From contig NZ_UAUI01000007.1 of assembly GCF_900455735.1 (NCBI RefSeq), positions 122,097 through 186,096 of the forward strand: a stretch of DNA of 64,000 nucleotides. Direction: 5' to 3'. Both the position numbers and the translations under genes were made by a program. The first letter of the stretch is position 1; each line of letters begins with the position of its first letter. Shown here piece by piece: positions 32,668 to 41,753 of the stretch. This DNA comes from Rhodococcus wratislaviensis. Lineage in GTDB: Bacteria > Actinomycetota > Actinomycetes > Mycobacteriales > Mycobacteriaceae. The notes under the pieces are model-generated. The model was not told where the DNA came from. It did not search any database and was given only the letters and a program-made list of their open reading frames with translations.

Positions 32668-33291
32668 CTACCGCGCCTCGGCGACGACGACGGCGCCGAA
32701 ACCGAAGAGGACCGTTCCGGTGATCCGATCCAGGACCCGTCGCACCGACGGTTTCTCCAGCGTGGTGCGCGCCCGGGTCAGCAGGAGGCTGTACGCGCCG
32801 AGCCAGACGATCCCGAGAAACCCGTGGACGAGCACGAGCAACGCCAGGGTCGGGGCGGTCGGCCACCCGGGCGGAACGAGCTGGGGGAGCAGGCCGGTGT
32901 AGAACACCGCGATCTTCGGGTTCAGGAGATTCGTCAGGAACCCGGCCCGCCAACTCGATCCCGGCGACGGAACGGGCGCAGGTGCGGCCGCGGCGGCGCG
33001 TTTCCGCGACCGGCTGCGCCACAGGGTGGAGAGCCCCAGATACACCAGGTACAGCCCGCCGACGACCTTCACGACGGTGTACGCCTCCGCCGAGGCGGCG
33101 AGCACCGCACCGAGCCCGACGACGGTCAGCGCGCCCCACACCATCAACCCGGCGACCACACCGAACGTCGCCCGCAGCGCGGCGCCGCGTCCACCGCACA
33201 GGCCGGCGCGGGTCACCACAGCCATGTCCGGGCCGGGAATGACGGTCAGGAGCCCGAGCACCGCGAACGCGGTCACCACGACACCGATCAT
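32668..33291 (-). CDS. LysE/RhtB family amino-acid exporter
   Basis: A 207-residue membrane protein with five or six hydrophobic helices. The family signature VIPGPDMAVVTRAGLCGGRGAALRA (near 17-40, in parts) and the LNPKIAVFYTGLLPQ segment (near 120) identify LysE/RhtB exporters, which remove excess amino acids such as threonine, homoserine or lysine. An Ala/Pro-rich loop near 98-110 separates the halves. It is the last gene of a minus-strand group with the two dehydratase-like genes upstream (22 bp gap). Confidence 0.9.
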   Translation of the reverse strand: MIGVVVTAFAVLGLLTVIPGPDMAVVTRAGLCGGRGAALRATFGVVAGLMVWGALTVVGLGAVLAASAEAYTVVKVVGGLYLVYLGLSTLWRSRSRKRAAAAAPAPVPSPGSSWRAGFLTNLLNPKIAVFYTGLLPQLVPPGWPTAPTLALLVLVHGFLGIVWLGAYSLLLTRARTTLEKPSVRRVLDRITGTVLFGFGAVVVAEAR

Positions 33292-33313
33292 CGGCCCAGT
33301 ATGTCGGGTGCGC

Positions 33314-33733
33314 TCAGCGCAGTGAAATCCAGACCTGGGACTTGCCGAGCACCGTGTGCCCGTCGAACGTCACCGTCAGGTCGATCCTCGCGGTGCCCTC
33401 GGCCTCGTCGACGTGCGCGGCTTTCGCGACGACCTCGACGACCGCGCCCTCGTCCGGGGCGACGATCACCGGCTTGGTGAAGCGGGCACGGTATCCGGTG
33501 ACCCGTGCCGGGTCGCCGAGCCAGTCGACGACGCACTGTGTCGCCAGTCCCAGCGTCAGCATGCCGTGCGCGAGCACGCCGGGCAGGCCCACGGCATCCG
33601 CGACGTCGTCCCGGTAGTGGATGGAGTTGAAGTCACCGGACGCCCCGGCATAGCGGACCAGGGATTCGCGGGTCACGTGGTATCGAGCCTTTGCGACGGT
33701 GTCGCCGAGCAGGATTCGTTGCGGGGCGGTCAT
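33314..33733 (-). CDS. MaoC-like hydratase, HadB type
   Basis: A 139-residue hot-dog-fold (R)-specific hydratase/dehydratase. The catalytic Asp-His motif is seen as YAGASGDFNSIHYRDD and the following GVLAHGMLTLG matches HadB of mycobacteria. HadB pairs with HadA or HadC to dehydrate 3-hydroxyacyl-ACP in FAS-II. It overlaps the HadA-like partner as ATGA, so an equimolar heterodimer is likely. The canonical hadABC locus of mycobacteria is elsewhere, near rpmG and secE, so this may be a second pair or a relocated one. Confidence 0.88.
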   Translation of the reverse strand: MTAPQRILLGDTVAKARYHVTRESLVRYAGASGDFNSIHYRDDVADAVGLPGVLAHGMLTLGLATQCVVDWLGDPARVTGYRARFTKPVIVAPDEGAVVEVVAKAAHVDEAEGTARIDLTVTFDGHTVLGKSQVWISLR

Positions 33734-34179
33734 TCCTCGTCCCCCCTGACGAACAGTGTCGACGTCATCGTGCTCACGTGATCGCCTGTGGCGTCGAGGA
33801 TCTCGATGTCGGCGACGAGCAGCGTGTGCGGACCGCGTGGCATCACGTTCGTGACGGTGAGCACGGCGGAGAGTTCGTCGCCCGCGACGACCGGGCGGAC
33901 GGACGTGGCGTGTTCGGTGCTGTGCACGAGGTTGACGGGCTCGATTCCCGACGTCGGATCCGCGACGAGCTGCGCCAGTGCACGTTCCTGCACGATGACG
34001 GGAAACGTGGGCGGGGCAACGAGATCGGCGTGACCGGCCGCGCGGGCGCTGTCGACGTCGAACGACGTCGGGTTGGTGGCGAAGACGGCACGGGCGAATT
34101 CCCTGATCTTCTCGCGGCCGACGAGGTAGGGCTCGGTCGGTGGGTAGACACGACCCTCGATCGCTGGATTCACTGCCAT
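33730..34179 (-). CDS. MaoC N-terminal-like dehydratase, HadA/HadC type
   Basis: A 149-residue hot-dog protein of the FAS1-dehydratase-region type. It reads YLVGREKIREFARAV at the start, then VAPPTFPVIVQERAL, and HSTEHATSVRPVVAGDEL in the C-terminal half, matching HadA/HadC. These subunits lack the catalytic Asp-His pair and shape the acyl pocket for the HadB partner encoded next. GTG/ATG start at 34179. Translationally coupled to the HadB-like gene. Substrate length is unknown. Confidence 0.86.
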   Translation of the reverse strand: MAVNPAIEGRVYPPTEPYLVGREKIREFARAVFATNPTSFDVDSARAAGHADLVAPPTFPVIVQERALAQLVADPTSGIEPVNLVHSTEHATSVRPVVAGDELSAVLTVTNVMPRGPHTLLVADIEILDATGDHVSTMTSTLFVRGDEE

Positions 34180-34272
34180 CAGGTCAGCCTAGAGACGTCC
34201 AGTCCCGGGGGCAGGGCGAAGCGTTCGGACAAACGTCACGAATGTGTCGCGGGCGTGCCTGCCCCTGCACAG

Positions 34273-34308
34273 CGAAGCCCCCGCCGGACACGTCCGGCGG
34301 GGGCTTCG
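34273..34308. terminator. 17-bp hairpin terminator
   Basis: CGAAGCCCCCGCCGGAC (34273-34289) pairs perfectly with GTCCGGCGGGGGCTTCG (34292-34308) around AC. It lies downstream of the 30-codon ORF and upstream of the HadA-like gene on the minus strand, separating the two transcripts. Confidence 0.88.
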
Positions 34309-34331
34309 AGGTATCGACTGATCGATAGCCG

Positions 34332-34424
34332 TCAGACGGGATCGACCATCAGCAGTTGGGCCCAGTAGGTGGCGCCTTCGGCACCGAGGTAGGGAAGTAG
34401 CTGATCAAAAATGATCGTTGACAT
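34332..34424 (-). CDS. Putative 30-residue peptide with strong ribosome binding site
   Basis: A short frame from ATG 34424 preceded by GGAG with 5-base spacing (AATGGAGCGAGC). It encodes a 30-residue, largely apolar peptide (MSTIIFDQLLPYLGAEGATY then WAQLLMVDPV) that could be one amphipathic helix, and is followed after 23 bp by a strong terminator. Size, amphipathicity and its own transcription unit resemble small membrane-active or pore-forming peptides of mycolate-containing bacteria, but no homology is recognised. A longer frame from 34547 exists with a less protein-like N-terminus. Confidence 0.5.
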   Translation of the reverse strand: MSTIIFDQLLPYLGAEGATYWAQLLMVDPV

Positions 34425-34582
34425 GCTCGCTCCATTCTCTGTTCGGGCACTGCGCCGGGAAGGCGAGCCATCGGCACCGCACTGACCGGCGCCGGGGACC
34501 GTATCACCGGACAGGACTCCGAGGGTAACAGTCTGAGCGTGATCCACAACCCCACACGTCCCACCGGTGCCACACTGAGGGA

Positions 34583-34768
34583 ATGACTGACGAAGATCAT
34601 CTCTGGTACTACAACGTCGATGACGGCACGGTCACGCAGGGGAAGGCGGCATCGTCGATGTCCCGGATGGGGCCGTACCCCGACCGCGCGTCCGCCGAGA
34701 AGGCGCTGCAGATCGCCGCGGAGCGGAACAAGGCGGCGGACCGGGCAGACGAGGAGTGGAACAACTAG
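34583..34768 (+). CDS. Small conserved actinobacterial protein (SPOR-like annotation)
   Basis: A 61-residue protein reading LWYYNVDDGTVTQGK then MSRMGPYPDRASAEKALQIA. This small family is common in actinobacteria and often labelled SPOR domain-containing or mislabelled methionine aminopeptidase; function unknown. ATG 34583 follows GAGGGA closely. It precedes the RNB ribonuclease by 30 bp on the same strand. Confidence 0.78.
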   Translation: MTDEDHLWYYNVDDGTVTQGKAASSMSRMGPYPDRASAEKALQIAAERNKAADRADEEWNN

Positions 34769-34798
34769 CGTTGCGGAGAGGGTGTGCGTGAGGTGCCG

Positions 34799-36199
34799 AT
34801 GAGTCGTTTCGTTGCGCGCGGAATCGATTTCGGCACCGTGCGCACCGAATTCCACCTGCCGGAGGGGTATCCGCCCGCGGCGGTCGCGCAGGCGCGGGCG
34901 GCATCCGACCGGTACGCGTCCGAGCGGGAGAACCGCACCGATCTGGCGTTCGTCACCATCGACCCGCCCGATTCCCTGGATCTCGATCAGGCGCTGCACC
35001 TCGAGCGGACACACGACGGATTCGTCCTGCACTACGCGATCGCGGACGTCGGCGCCGTCGTGGAGCCCGGTGGAGTGCTCGACGTGGAAACCCGCAAACG
35101 CGGGCAGACGTTCTACCTCCCCGACGGCAAGGTGCCGCTGCACCCGAAAGAGCTTTCGGAGGGATCCGCGAGTCTCCTCCCCGACGAGGACCGTCCGGCG
35201 GTGGTGTGGCGGATCGAACTCGACGAGTCGGCCACACCCATGTCCTGCACGGTGTCCCGTGCGACGGTGCGTTCCGTGGCACGGCTGGACTACGCCGGTG
35301 TGCAAGCCGATTCGGAGGTGGGACGACTGCATCCGTCCATCGCGTCGCTGCCGGAGTTCGGCCGGCTCCGCACGGCGGCGGCGGTGGCGCGCGGAGCGAT
35401 CGAACTCCGGCTCCCCGAGCAGGAAGTGGTGCCGGACGGCGACGGCTGGCGCGTCGACCTCGCGCCCCGCACCGAGGCCGACGACTGGAACGCCGAGGTT
35501 TCGCTCCTCACCGGAATGTGCGCTGCGGCCATGATGCTCGACGCGAAGGTCGGGCTGCTCCGCACCTTGCCGCCCGCCGGACCGGACGCGGTCGAGGCGC
35601 TGCGACGCACGGCGTCGGCGTTGGGGATCGACTGGCCGGAGAACGTCGGGGTCGGTGAACTCCTGGCGCGGCTCGACCCGAACTCGGCGTCGACGCTGGT
35701 GCTGATGACCGAGGCGCCGTCGCTGCTGCGGGGAGCCGACTACGCGGCGTTCGACGGCGCCCTGCCCGAACTGACCGCGCATGCCGCCATCGGCGCCCCG
35801 TACGCCCACGTGACCGCGCCGCTGCGCCGGCTCTCGGACCGGTACTCCACGGAGGTGTGCCTCGCCGTCACCGCCGGAACGCCGGTGCCGTCCTGGGTGC
35901 GGGACGCCCTGGGCTCGATGCCCGAGATCATGGTCGGCTCCGATTCCCTCGCGAGCAAGATCGACCGTGCCTGCATCGACCTCACCGAAGCAACCGTCCT
36001 CGCCGACCGGGTGGGGGAGACGTTCGACGCGACCGTGCTGCGGTCACGAAACGGCAAGCGCACCGCGGACGTGTTCGTCCCGTCGGTGTCCGTGATGGCG
36101 AAATGCGTGGGCGACCCCGCCGAGGGCGAACAGGTGAAGGTCAGGCTCGTCTCCGCCGACGTCTCGAAGCGGACCGTCGAGTTCGGTTACCCCGCATAG
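34799..36199 (+). CDS. RNB-domain ribonuclease
   Basis: A 466-residue exoribonuclease of the RNase II/R superfamily, consisting essentially of the RNB catalytic domain. The metal-binding Asp cluster is in TIDPPDSLDLDQALHLE (near 60-75), followed by YAIADVGAVVEPG and, in the C-terminal half, ASYAHVTAPLRRLSDRY-like APYAHVTAPLRRLSDRYS. No cold-shock or S1 domains are apparent, so it is a short actinobacterial form; RNA specificity is unclear. ATG 34799 is chosen because family similarity begins with MSRFVARGIDF. It ends 4 bp from the convergent pip gene. Confidence 0.9.
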   Translation: MSRFVARGIDFGTVRTEFHLPEGYPPAAVAQARAASDRYASERENRTDLAFVTIDPPDSLDLDQALHLERTHDGFVLHYAIADVGAVVEPGGVLDVETRKRGQTFYLPDGKVPLHPKELSEGSASLLPDEDRPAVVWRIELDESATPMSCTVSRATVRSVARLDYAGVQADSEVGRLHPSIASLPEFGRLRTAAAVARGAIELRLPEQEVVPDGDGWRVDLAPRTEADDWNAEVSLLTGMCAAAMMLDAKVGLLRTLPPAGPDAVEALRRTASALGIDWPENVGVGELLARLDPNSASTLVLMTEAPSLLRGADYAAFDGALPELTAHAAIGAPYAHVTAPLRRLSDRYSTEVCLAVTAGTPVPSWVRDALGSMPEIMVGSDSLASKIDRACIDLTEATVLADRVGETFDATVLRSRNGKRTADVFVPSVSVMAKCVGDPAEGEQVKVRLVSADVSKRTVEFGYPA

Positions 36200-36203
36200 C
36201 GCG

Positions 36204-37169
36204 TCAGTCGCGGAACCGGTCCGTTGCCTCGACGAGGTGATGGACGATGCCCGGCTCCATCGCGGAGTGTCCCGCGTCGTCGACGATCTCGAGCCGGGAA
36301 CCCGGCCAGGCCCGGTGGAGCGCCCACGCGCTGGTCGCCGGGCACACCACGTCGTAGCGACCCTGCACGATCACGCCCGGAATGCCGTCCAGCGCGGCGG
36401 CGTCGCGGAGAAGCCGGCCCTCGTCCAGGAACCCGCGGTTGTGGAAGTAATGGTTCTCTATCCGCGCGAAGGCCAGCGCGAATCTCGGCTGGGACGTCTC
36501 CACCACCCGTTCCGGTTTGGGGAGCAGCGAACTCGTCGCGCCCTCCCACGTGGACCACGCGACCGCGGCCCGCGTCGCGACGTCGGGATCGTCGGACTGC
36601 AGGAGCCGGTGGTAGGCCTCGACGAGGTCACCACCGCGCTCCGGCTCCGGCACCGGAGCCAGGAACTCCTCCCACAGCTCGGGGAACAGGTGTCCGGCAC
36701 CGCCGTTGTAGTACCAGTCGATCTCGCTGCGGCGCAGTAGGAAGATGCCGCGCAGCACCAGCTCGGTGACCCGGCCGGGATGCTTCTGGGCGTACGCGAG
36801 TGCCAGTGTGGAGCCCCACGACCCGCCGAAGACCTGCCACCGGTCGATGCCGAGGTGGGTGCGCAGCAACTCCACGTCGTCGAGGAGACGGTCGGTGGTG
36901 TTGACCGACAGATCGGCCCCGTCGGCGACGTGGGGTGTGGAACGTCCGCATCCGCGCTGGTCGAGCAGCACGATCCGGTACACCTGTGGGTCGAAGAACT
37001 GTCGTTGCGCGGGATCGGTGCCGCCCCCGGGGCCGCCGTGGAGGAACACGACCGGCTTCCCGTCGGGGTTACCGCTCTGCTCCCAGTACATCTGCTGTCC
37101 GTCGCCGACGTCGAGATGCCCGAACTGGTACGGCTCGAGCGTCGGGTACAGGGTGCGCAGCTGGGTCAC
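36204..37169 (-). CDS. pip: Proline iminopeptidase
   Basis: Releases N-terminal proline from peptides. The 321-residue alpha/beta hydrolase has all family marks: MYWEQSGNPDGKPVVFLHGGPGGG (oxyanion region, near 28-50), DQRGCGRSTPH, the nucleophile GGSWGSTLALAYA (Ser near 115), an Asp in QGRYDVVCP (near 270) and His in DAGHSAMEPG (near 300). The long Glu-rich cap is complete. Cytoplasmic. A small lipoprotein gene ends 7 bp upstream of its start, suggesting no shared role. Confidence 0.94.
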   Translation of the reverse strand: MTQLRTLYPTLEPYQFGHLDVGDGQQMYWEQSGNPDGKPVVFLHGGPGGGTDPAQRQFFDPQVYRIVLLDQRGCGRSTPHVADGADLSVNTTDRLLDDVELLRTHLGIDRWQVFGGSWGSTLALAYAQKHPGRVTELVLRGIFLLRRSEIDWYYNGGAGHLFPELWEEFLAPVPEPERGGDLVEAYHRLLQSDDPDVATRAAVAWSTWEGATSSLLPKPERVVETSQPRFALAFARIENHYFHNRGFLDEGRLLRDAAALDGIPGVIVQGRYDVVCPATSAWALHRAWPGSRLEIVDDAGHSAMEPGIVHHLVEATDRFRD

Positions 37170-37176
37170 GTCGGCC

Positions 37177-37635
37177 TCAGAACCCGATCAGGCCGGACGC
37201 CAGATCGGGGATCACCAGCGCGGTCACCGCTTCCTGCCGGATGCCGGGGCAGGCCGCCGTCGTGATGACGTCGATCCGGCCCCGGTCCTGCAGGAAGTCG
37301 AGCGCGTTGAGGTTGTTCTTCGCGATCCACGTGCCGACCAGGCCGTTCAACCCGGTCTTGCCGATGGTCGGGGTGTAGGTGCGCCAACTCTGCAACTGAC
37401 CTTCGAGGTCGGTGCACAGCTGGGCGGCCTGCGCCTCGGTGACGCCACCCGGCACCAGGGCGGTGCCGGGAACCGCGGTGGTCGCCGGTGCCGGCGGCGC
37501 GGTGGTGCCGGGCGCGGGGGCGGGGCCCGGTCCGGCACATCCCGTGACGACCGCCGCGGCGGCCACCGTCCCGGCCGCCATCGCGGCCAGGCGGCGACGC
37601 CCGGTGCCCCGCACGTGTCGCTGTCCCATGAACAT
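37177..37635 (-). CDS. Small lipoprotein of unknown function
   Basis: A 152-residue exported protein. The signal peptide has a basic start (RHVRGTGRRR), hydrophobic core and lipobox VVTGC, giving a lipidated Cys near residue 33. The next 35 residues are a Pro/Ala/Thr-rich linker, then a compact domain with two Cys (AAQLCTDLEG and TTAACPGI). This size, signal and Cys pair resemble small actinobacterial cell-wall lipoproteins, but I recognise no family. Start ATG 37635 or 37629. Confidence 0.72.
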   Translation of the reverse strand: MFMGQRHVRGTGRRRLAAMAAGTVAAAAVVTGCAGPGPAPAPGTTAPPAPATTAVPGTALVPGGVTEAQAAQLCTDLEGQLQSWRTYTPTIGKTGLNGLVGTWIAKNNLNALDFLQDRGRIDVITTAACPGIRQEAVTALVIPDLASGLIGF

Positions 37636-37674
37636 CCCCTCGAATGTGTGCCGGCCCGGTGAGTCGAGGACGAC

Positions 37675-38544
37675 CTAGAAGCTGTGCTCTTCCGCCGGGA
37701 ACGTTCCGGCGCGTACCTCGGTCGCGTATGCGGCGGCCGCGTGACGCAACTCGTCACCGACGTTACCGAAGCGCTTGACGAACTTCGCCGTCTTGCCGCT
37801 GGTGTAGCCGGCCATGTCCTGCCACACGAGGACCTGGGCATCGCATTCGACGCCCGCCCCGATGCCCACGGTGGGGATGGTGAGCTTGCGGGTGACCTGG
37901 CCTGCGATCTCGGCGGGCACCATCTCCATGACGACGGAGAACGCGCCTGCCTCCTGCACGGCGATCGCGTCGGCGACCAACTGCTCGGCGGCGTCGCCGC
38001 GGCCCTGCACGCGGAAACCGCCGAGCGAGTTCACGCTCTGCGGGGTGAACCCGACGTGCGCCATCACGGGGATGCCTGCCGCGGTGATCGCCGCGATCTG
38101 CGGTGCGACGCGCTCGCCGCCTTCGAGCTTGACCGCGTGCGCCAGCCCCTCCTTCATGAACCGGGTCGCGGACGCGAGGGCCTGCTCCGGGGAGCTTTCG
38201 TAGCTGCCGAACGGGAGATCCGCCACCACGAGAGCGTGCGGCGCACCGCGGACGACGCCGCGAACGAGGGGGAGGAGTTCGTCGATCGTGACCGGGACGG
38301 TGGTCTCGTATCCGTAGACGACGTTGGCGGCCGAGTCGCCGACGAGGAGAACGGGAATCCCGGCTTCCTCGAAGATGCGGGCGCTGGAGTAGTCGTAGGC
38401 GGTGAGCATCGCCCAGCGTTCACCCTCGGCCTTCATGGCCTGGAGGTGGTGGGTTCGGGTCTTGCGCTTGGGAACGTCGTGCGATGGTGCTGATCCGTAG
38501 AGCCGATCTTCTGACGTGCTCGCGGACGACTTGCTATCGGACAT
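37675..38544 (-). CDS. panB: Ketopantoate hydroxymethyltransferase PanB
   Basis: First step of pantothenate synthesis: transfers a hydroxymethyl group from methylene-tetrahydrofolate to 2-oxoisovalerate. The 289-residue TIM-barrel protein has [17 protein letters not shown] (near 45), the metal-binding Asp in [17 protein letters not shown] (near 68), VKLEGGE (near 140) and the catalytic Glu region [13 protein letters not shown] 38544 has AAAGGGA upstream. An N-terminal Ser-rich extension of about 30 residues is shared with mycobacterial PanB. It is divergent from caeA, as Rv2225 is from Rv2224c. Confidence 0.96.
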   Translation of the reverse strand: MSDSKSSASTSEDRLYGSAPSHDVPKRKTRTHHLQAMKAEGERWAMLTAYDYSSARIFEEAGIPVLLVGDSAANVVYGYETTVPVTIDELLPLVRGVVRGAPHALVVADLPFGSYESSPEQALASATRFMKEGLAHAVKLEGGERVAPQIAAITAAGIPVMAHVGFTPQSVNSLGGFRVQGRGDAAEQLVADAIAVQEAGAFSVVMEMVPAEIAGQVTRKLTIPTVGIGAGVECDAQVLVWQDMAGYTSGKTAKFVKRFGNVGDELRHAAAAYATEVRAGTFPAEEHSF

Positions 38545-38727
38545 CGTTGTCCCTTTCTGGCCTCGAGGCCCTTGACGGGTCCCCGGGTGCGGGTGATGAC
38601 GCCTACAGTGTGCCACCGGCCCGCGGGGGAGCGAAGGGCTCGCGCGGGTGCAATAGGTCACACCGGCCGCCTGTCCTCTGACCTGCGGGAAGGCCTGCCG
38701 GAGCGGAACCCCTGGCACGATCGTCCT

Positions 38728-40296
38728 ATGTCGAAGAGTGCTCGGGTACCTGCCGCGTTCGCGGGGTGCATCGCCGTCGTCCTTGTCGTCGCAGGCTGTG
38801 CGGGAGGCGGACGGGACGCCGGTGAGGCCGTCGCCGAACCGTCGGCGGCCGAGGCGGCTCCGGCCGGACCGATCCCCGCAGGGCTCGAGGAGTTCTACAC
38901 GCAGCAGGTGCAGTGGGGTTCGTGCGAGGGGTACAGCACGGACGGGTCTCCGCTCGGCGACACTCTCGAGTGCGCGAAGGTGACCGTGCCGAACGACTAC
39001 GCGAACCCCGGGGGCGCCACCGCACAGATCGCCGTCTCACGGTCGAAGGCGACCGGCGACAAGGTCGGATCGCTGCTCGTGAACCCCGGTGGGCCGGGGG
39101 CGTCGGGTATCGGGCTGGCGTCCGTCGCCGACGGCACCGAGATCGCGGAGCGGTTCGACGTCATCGGTTTCGATCCGCGCGGCGTCGGCGCGTCCACGCC
39201 GCAGGTGACCTGTCTGACCCCGCCGGAGGTGGACTCCCGGCGCAAGGACGACGACGTCGACATGAGTCCCGCCGGCATCGCGCAGACGGAGGCCGAGAAC
39301 CGCGAGTACGCGGACAAGTGCGCGGAGCGGACCGGTTCCGACGTCCTCGCGCACGTCGGAACGTACGACGTGGTGCGCGACATGGACGTCATCCGGGCGG
39401 TGCTCGGTGACGAGAAGCTCAACTACCTCGGCTACTCGTACGGCACCAGGCTCGGCTCGACGTACGCGGAGACGTTCCCGGGCAACGTGCGCGCGATGGT
39501 CCTCGACGGTGCCCTCGACCCCGAGCAGGACCCGACGGAGGAAGTGATCCTGCAGGCGGCCGGATTCCAGTCGGCGTTCGATGCGTTCGCCGCGGAATGC
39601 ATGCAGCAGCCGGACTGCCCGCTCGGCACCGACCCGGCGCAGGCGAACGCGAGGTTCCGGGCGCTCGTCGACCCGCTGATCGACAAGCCTGCCGCGACCA
39701 CCGACCCGCGCGGGCTCAGCTACACCGATGCGATCACCGGTGTCCAGCAGGCCCTGTACTCGCCGAATCTGTGGGGTCCGCTCCGCGGGGGCCTGGAGAG
39801 CCTGCAGACGGGGACGGGCGATTCGCTGCTGATGCTGGCCGATCTGTACGAGGGGCGCGCCGACGACGGCACGTACTCCAATCTCAACGACGCCTTCAAT
39901 TCCATCCGCTGCATGGACGACCCGCCCGTCACCGACCGCGCGGTCGTCGGGGAGGCGGACGTGCGGTACCGCCAGGCGGCGCCGTTCCTCGACGACGGAC
40001 GCGGCACCGGCAGTGCGCCGCTGGACGTCTGCGCGTTCTGGCCCGCGCCGAACACGGGCTCGCCGCACACGGTGTCGGCGCCCGGGATCCCGCCGGTCGT
40101 CGTCGTGTCGACGACCGAGGACCCGGCGACGCCGTACCAGGCGGGTGTGGATCTGGCGAAGCAGATGAACGGTTCGCTCGTCACGTACCGGGGCACTCAG
40201 CACACCGTCGTTCTCGACGGCGAGGCGTGCGTCGACGACGCCGTCACGGACTATCTGGTCGACCTCGCCGCGCCGCCCGCGGACCTGACGTGCTGA
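38728..40296 (+). CDS. caeA: Secreted serine hydrolase/peptidase (CaeA/Hip1-like lipoprotein)
   Basis: A 522-residue exported alpha/beta hydrolase of the tripeptidyl-aminopeptidase type, orthologous by sequence and place to M. tuberculosis Rv2224c (CaeA/Hip1), a cell-envelope esterase and protease. A lipobox LVVAGCAGG gives a lipidated Cys near residue 23. The nucleophile is Ser in GYSYGTRLG (near 238), the oxyanion region [10 protein letters not shown]; the TAP-like C-terminal domain supplies Asp in [10 protein letters not shown] and His in RGTQHTVVL. In mycobacteria two paralogs, Rv2223c and Rv2224c, lie in tandem; only one is here. Confidence 0.93.
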   Translation: MSKSARVPAAFAGCIAVVLVVAGCAGGGRDAGEAVAEPSAAEAAPAGPIPAGLEEFYTQQVQWGSCEGYSTDGSPLGDTLECAKVTVPNDYANPGGATAQIAVSRSKATGDKVGSLLVNPGGPGASGIGLASVADGTEIAERFDVIGFDPRGVGASTPQVTCLTPPEVDSRRKDDDVDMSPAGIAQTEAENREYADKCAERTGSDVLAHVGTYDVVRDMDVIRAVLGDEKLNYLGYSYGTRLGSTYAETFPGNVRAMVLDGALDPEQDPTEEVILQAAGFQSAFDAFAAECMQQPDCPLGTDPAQANARFRALVDPLIDKPAATTDPRGLSYTDAITGVQQALYSPNLWGPLRGGLESLQTGTGDSLLMLADLYEGRADDGTYSNLNDAFNSIRCMDDPPVTDRAVVGEADVRYRQAAPFLDDGRGTGSAPLDVCAFWPAPNTGSPHTVSAPGIPPVVVVSTTEDPATPYQAGVDLAKQMNGSLVTYRGTQHTVVLDGEACVDDAVTDYLVDLAAPPADLTC

Positions 40297-40412
40297 CGCA
40301 CGCCTGTGACGGGATCGGCCGAGGTGCCCGCACGCTGGCACGATGCGGAATCCGGCAGGGTCGAATCAACGAAGTAACACAGATTTAACGAACTTTGCTT
40401 ACTCTCGCGGAC

Positions 40413-41753
40413 ATGGATCGCCAAAAGGAATTCGTGCTTCGCACCCTCGAAGAGCGCGACATTCGGTTCGTCCGATTGTGGTTCACGGACGTTCTCGGAT
40501 ACCTGAAATCGGTGGCGATCGCCCCCGCGGAACTGGAAGGTGCCTTCGAGGAGGGCATCGGCTTCGACGGATCCGCGATCGAGGGCTTCTCCCGGGTGTC
40601 CGAGGCGGACACGGTCGCGAAGCCGGACGCCTCCACGTTCCAGGTGCTGCCGTGGAGTTCGAGCAAGGGGCATCAGCACTCCGCCCGCATGTTCTGCGAC
40701 ATCGCCATGCCCGACGGTTCCCCCTCCTGGGCGGATTCGCGGCACGTGCTGCGTCGTCAGCTGAACAAGGCGAGCGATCTGGGCTTCAGCTGCTACGTGC
40801 ACCCCGAGATCGAGTTCTTCCTCCTGGAGAACGGGCCGATCGACGGCACGCCGCCGAAGCCCGCCGACTCCGGCGGCTACTTCGACCAGGCCGTCCATGA
40901 TTCCGCGCCCAACTTCCGCAGGCACGCCATCGACGCACTCGAGTCGATGGGCATCTCCGTCGAGTTCAGCCACCACGAGGCGGCTCCCGGCCAGCAGGAG
41001 ATCGATCTGCGGTACGCCGACGCCCTCTCGATGGCCGACAACGTGATGACGTTCCGCTACGTCGTCAAGGAGGTCGCGATCGCCGAGGGTGTGCGCGCCA
41101 CGTTCATGCCGAAGCCGTTCAGCGATCAGGCGGGCTCGGCGATGCACACCCACATGAGCCTGTTCGAGGGCGACACCAACGCCTTCCACAACCCGGACGA
41201 TCCGATGCAGCTGTCGGAGACCGGTAAGGCGTTCATCGCCGGCATCCTCGAGCACGCCAACGAGATCAGCGCCGTCACCAACCAGTGGGTGAACTCCTAC
41301 AAGCGGCTGATCCACGGTGGCGAGGCCCCGACCGCCGCGTCCTGGGGTCCGTCCAACCGGTCGGCGCTGGTCCGCGTTCCGATGTACACGCCGAACAAGG
41401 CGTCGTCGCGTCGCGTCGAGATCCGCAGCCCCGATTCGGCCTGCAACCCGTACCTGACGTTCGCGGTGCTCCTCGCCGCGGGTCTGCGCGGAATCGAGAA
41501 GGGCTACGAACTTCCGCCGGAGGCGGAGGACGACGTGTGGGCGTTGACGTCGGCCGAGCGCCGCGCCATGGGCTACCGGGAACTGCCCGGCAACCTCGAC
41601 GGTGCGCTGCGCGAGATGGAGAAGTCGGAGTTGGTGGCCGAAGCCCTCGGCGAGCACGTGTTCGACTTCTTCCTGCGCAACAAGCGTCGCGAGTGGGAGG
41701 AGTACCGGAGCCACGTGACGCCGTTCGAACTCAAGACGTATCTGGGGTTGTGA
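40413..41753 (+). CDS. glnA2: Glutamine synthetase GlnA2 (type I-alpha-like)
   Basis: Class I glutamine synthetase paralog of 446 residues. ATG 40413 is chosen because [12 protein letters not shown] matches the mycobacterial GlnA2 start; a TTG at 40395 is the alternative. Landmarks are [10 protein letters not shown] (near 48), the Glu ligands in VHPEIEFFL (near 133), [12 protein letters not shown] (near 195) and the ATP-site NRSALVRVP. The segment after LRGIEKGYE is short, lacking the 25-residue insertion and the [10 protein letters not shown] adenylylation site of GlnA1. GlnE is encoded next, with GTGA overlap, although this enzyme itself lacks the adenylylation tyrosine context. Confidence 0.95.
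   Translation: MDRQKEFVLRTLEERDIRFVRLWFTDVLGYLKSVAIAPAELEGAFEEGIGFDGSAIEGFSRVSEADTVAKPDASTFQVLPWSSSKGHQHSARMFCDIAMPDGSPSWADSRHVLRRQLNKASDLGFSCYVHPEIEFFLLENGPIDGTPPKPADSGGYFDQAVHDSAPNFRRHAIDALESMGISVEFSHHEAAPGQQEIDLRYADALSMADNVMTFRYVVKEVAIAEGVRATFMPKPFSDQAGSAMHTHMSLFEGDTNAFHNPDDPMQLSETGKAFIAGILEHANEISAVTNQWVNSYKRLIHGGEAPTAASWGPSNRSALVRVPMYTPNKASSRRVEIRSPDSACNPYLTFAVLLAAGLRGIEKGYELPPEAEDDVWALTSAERRAMGYRELPGNLDGALREMEKSELVAEALGEHVFDFFLRNKRREWEEYRSHVTPFELKTYLGL

Noticed and set aside
34349..35809. 486-codon minus-strand open frame
   Set aside because: Antisense to the RNB ribonuclease and the small gene before it; no protein-like motifs.
40343..40412. GlnR box before glnA2
   Set aside because: GTAAC-N6-TTAAC is visible near 40371-40390 but the second half-site departs from GAAAC and no further half-sites follow at the right spacing.
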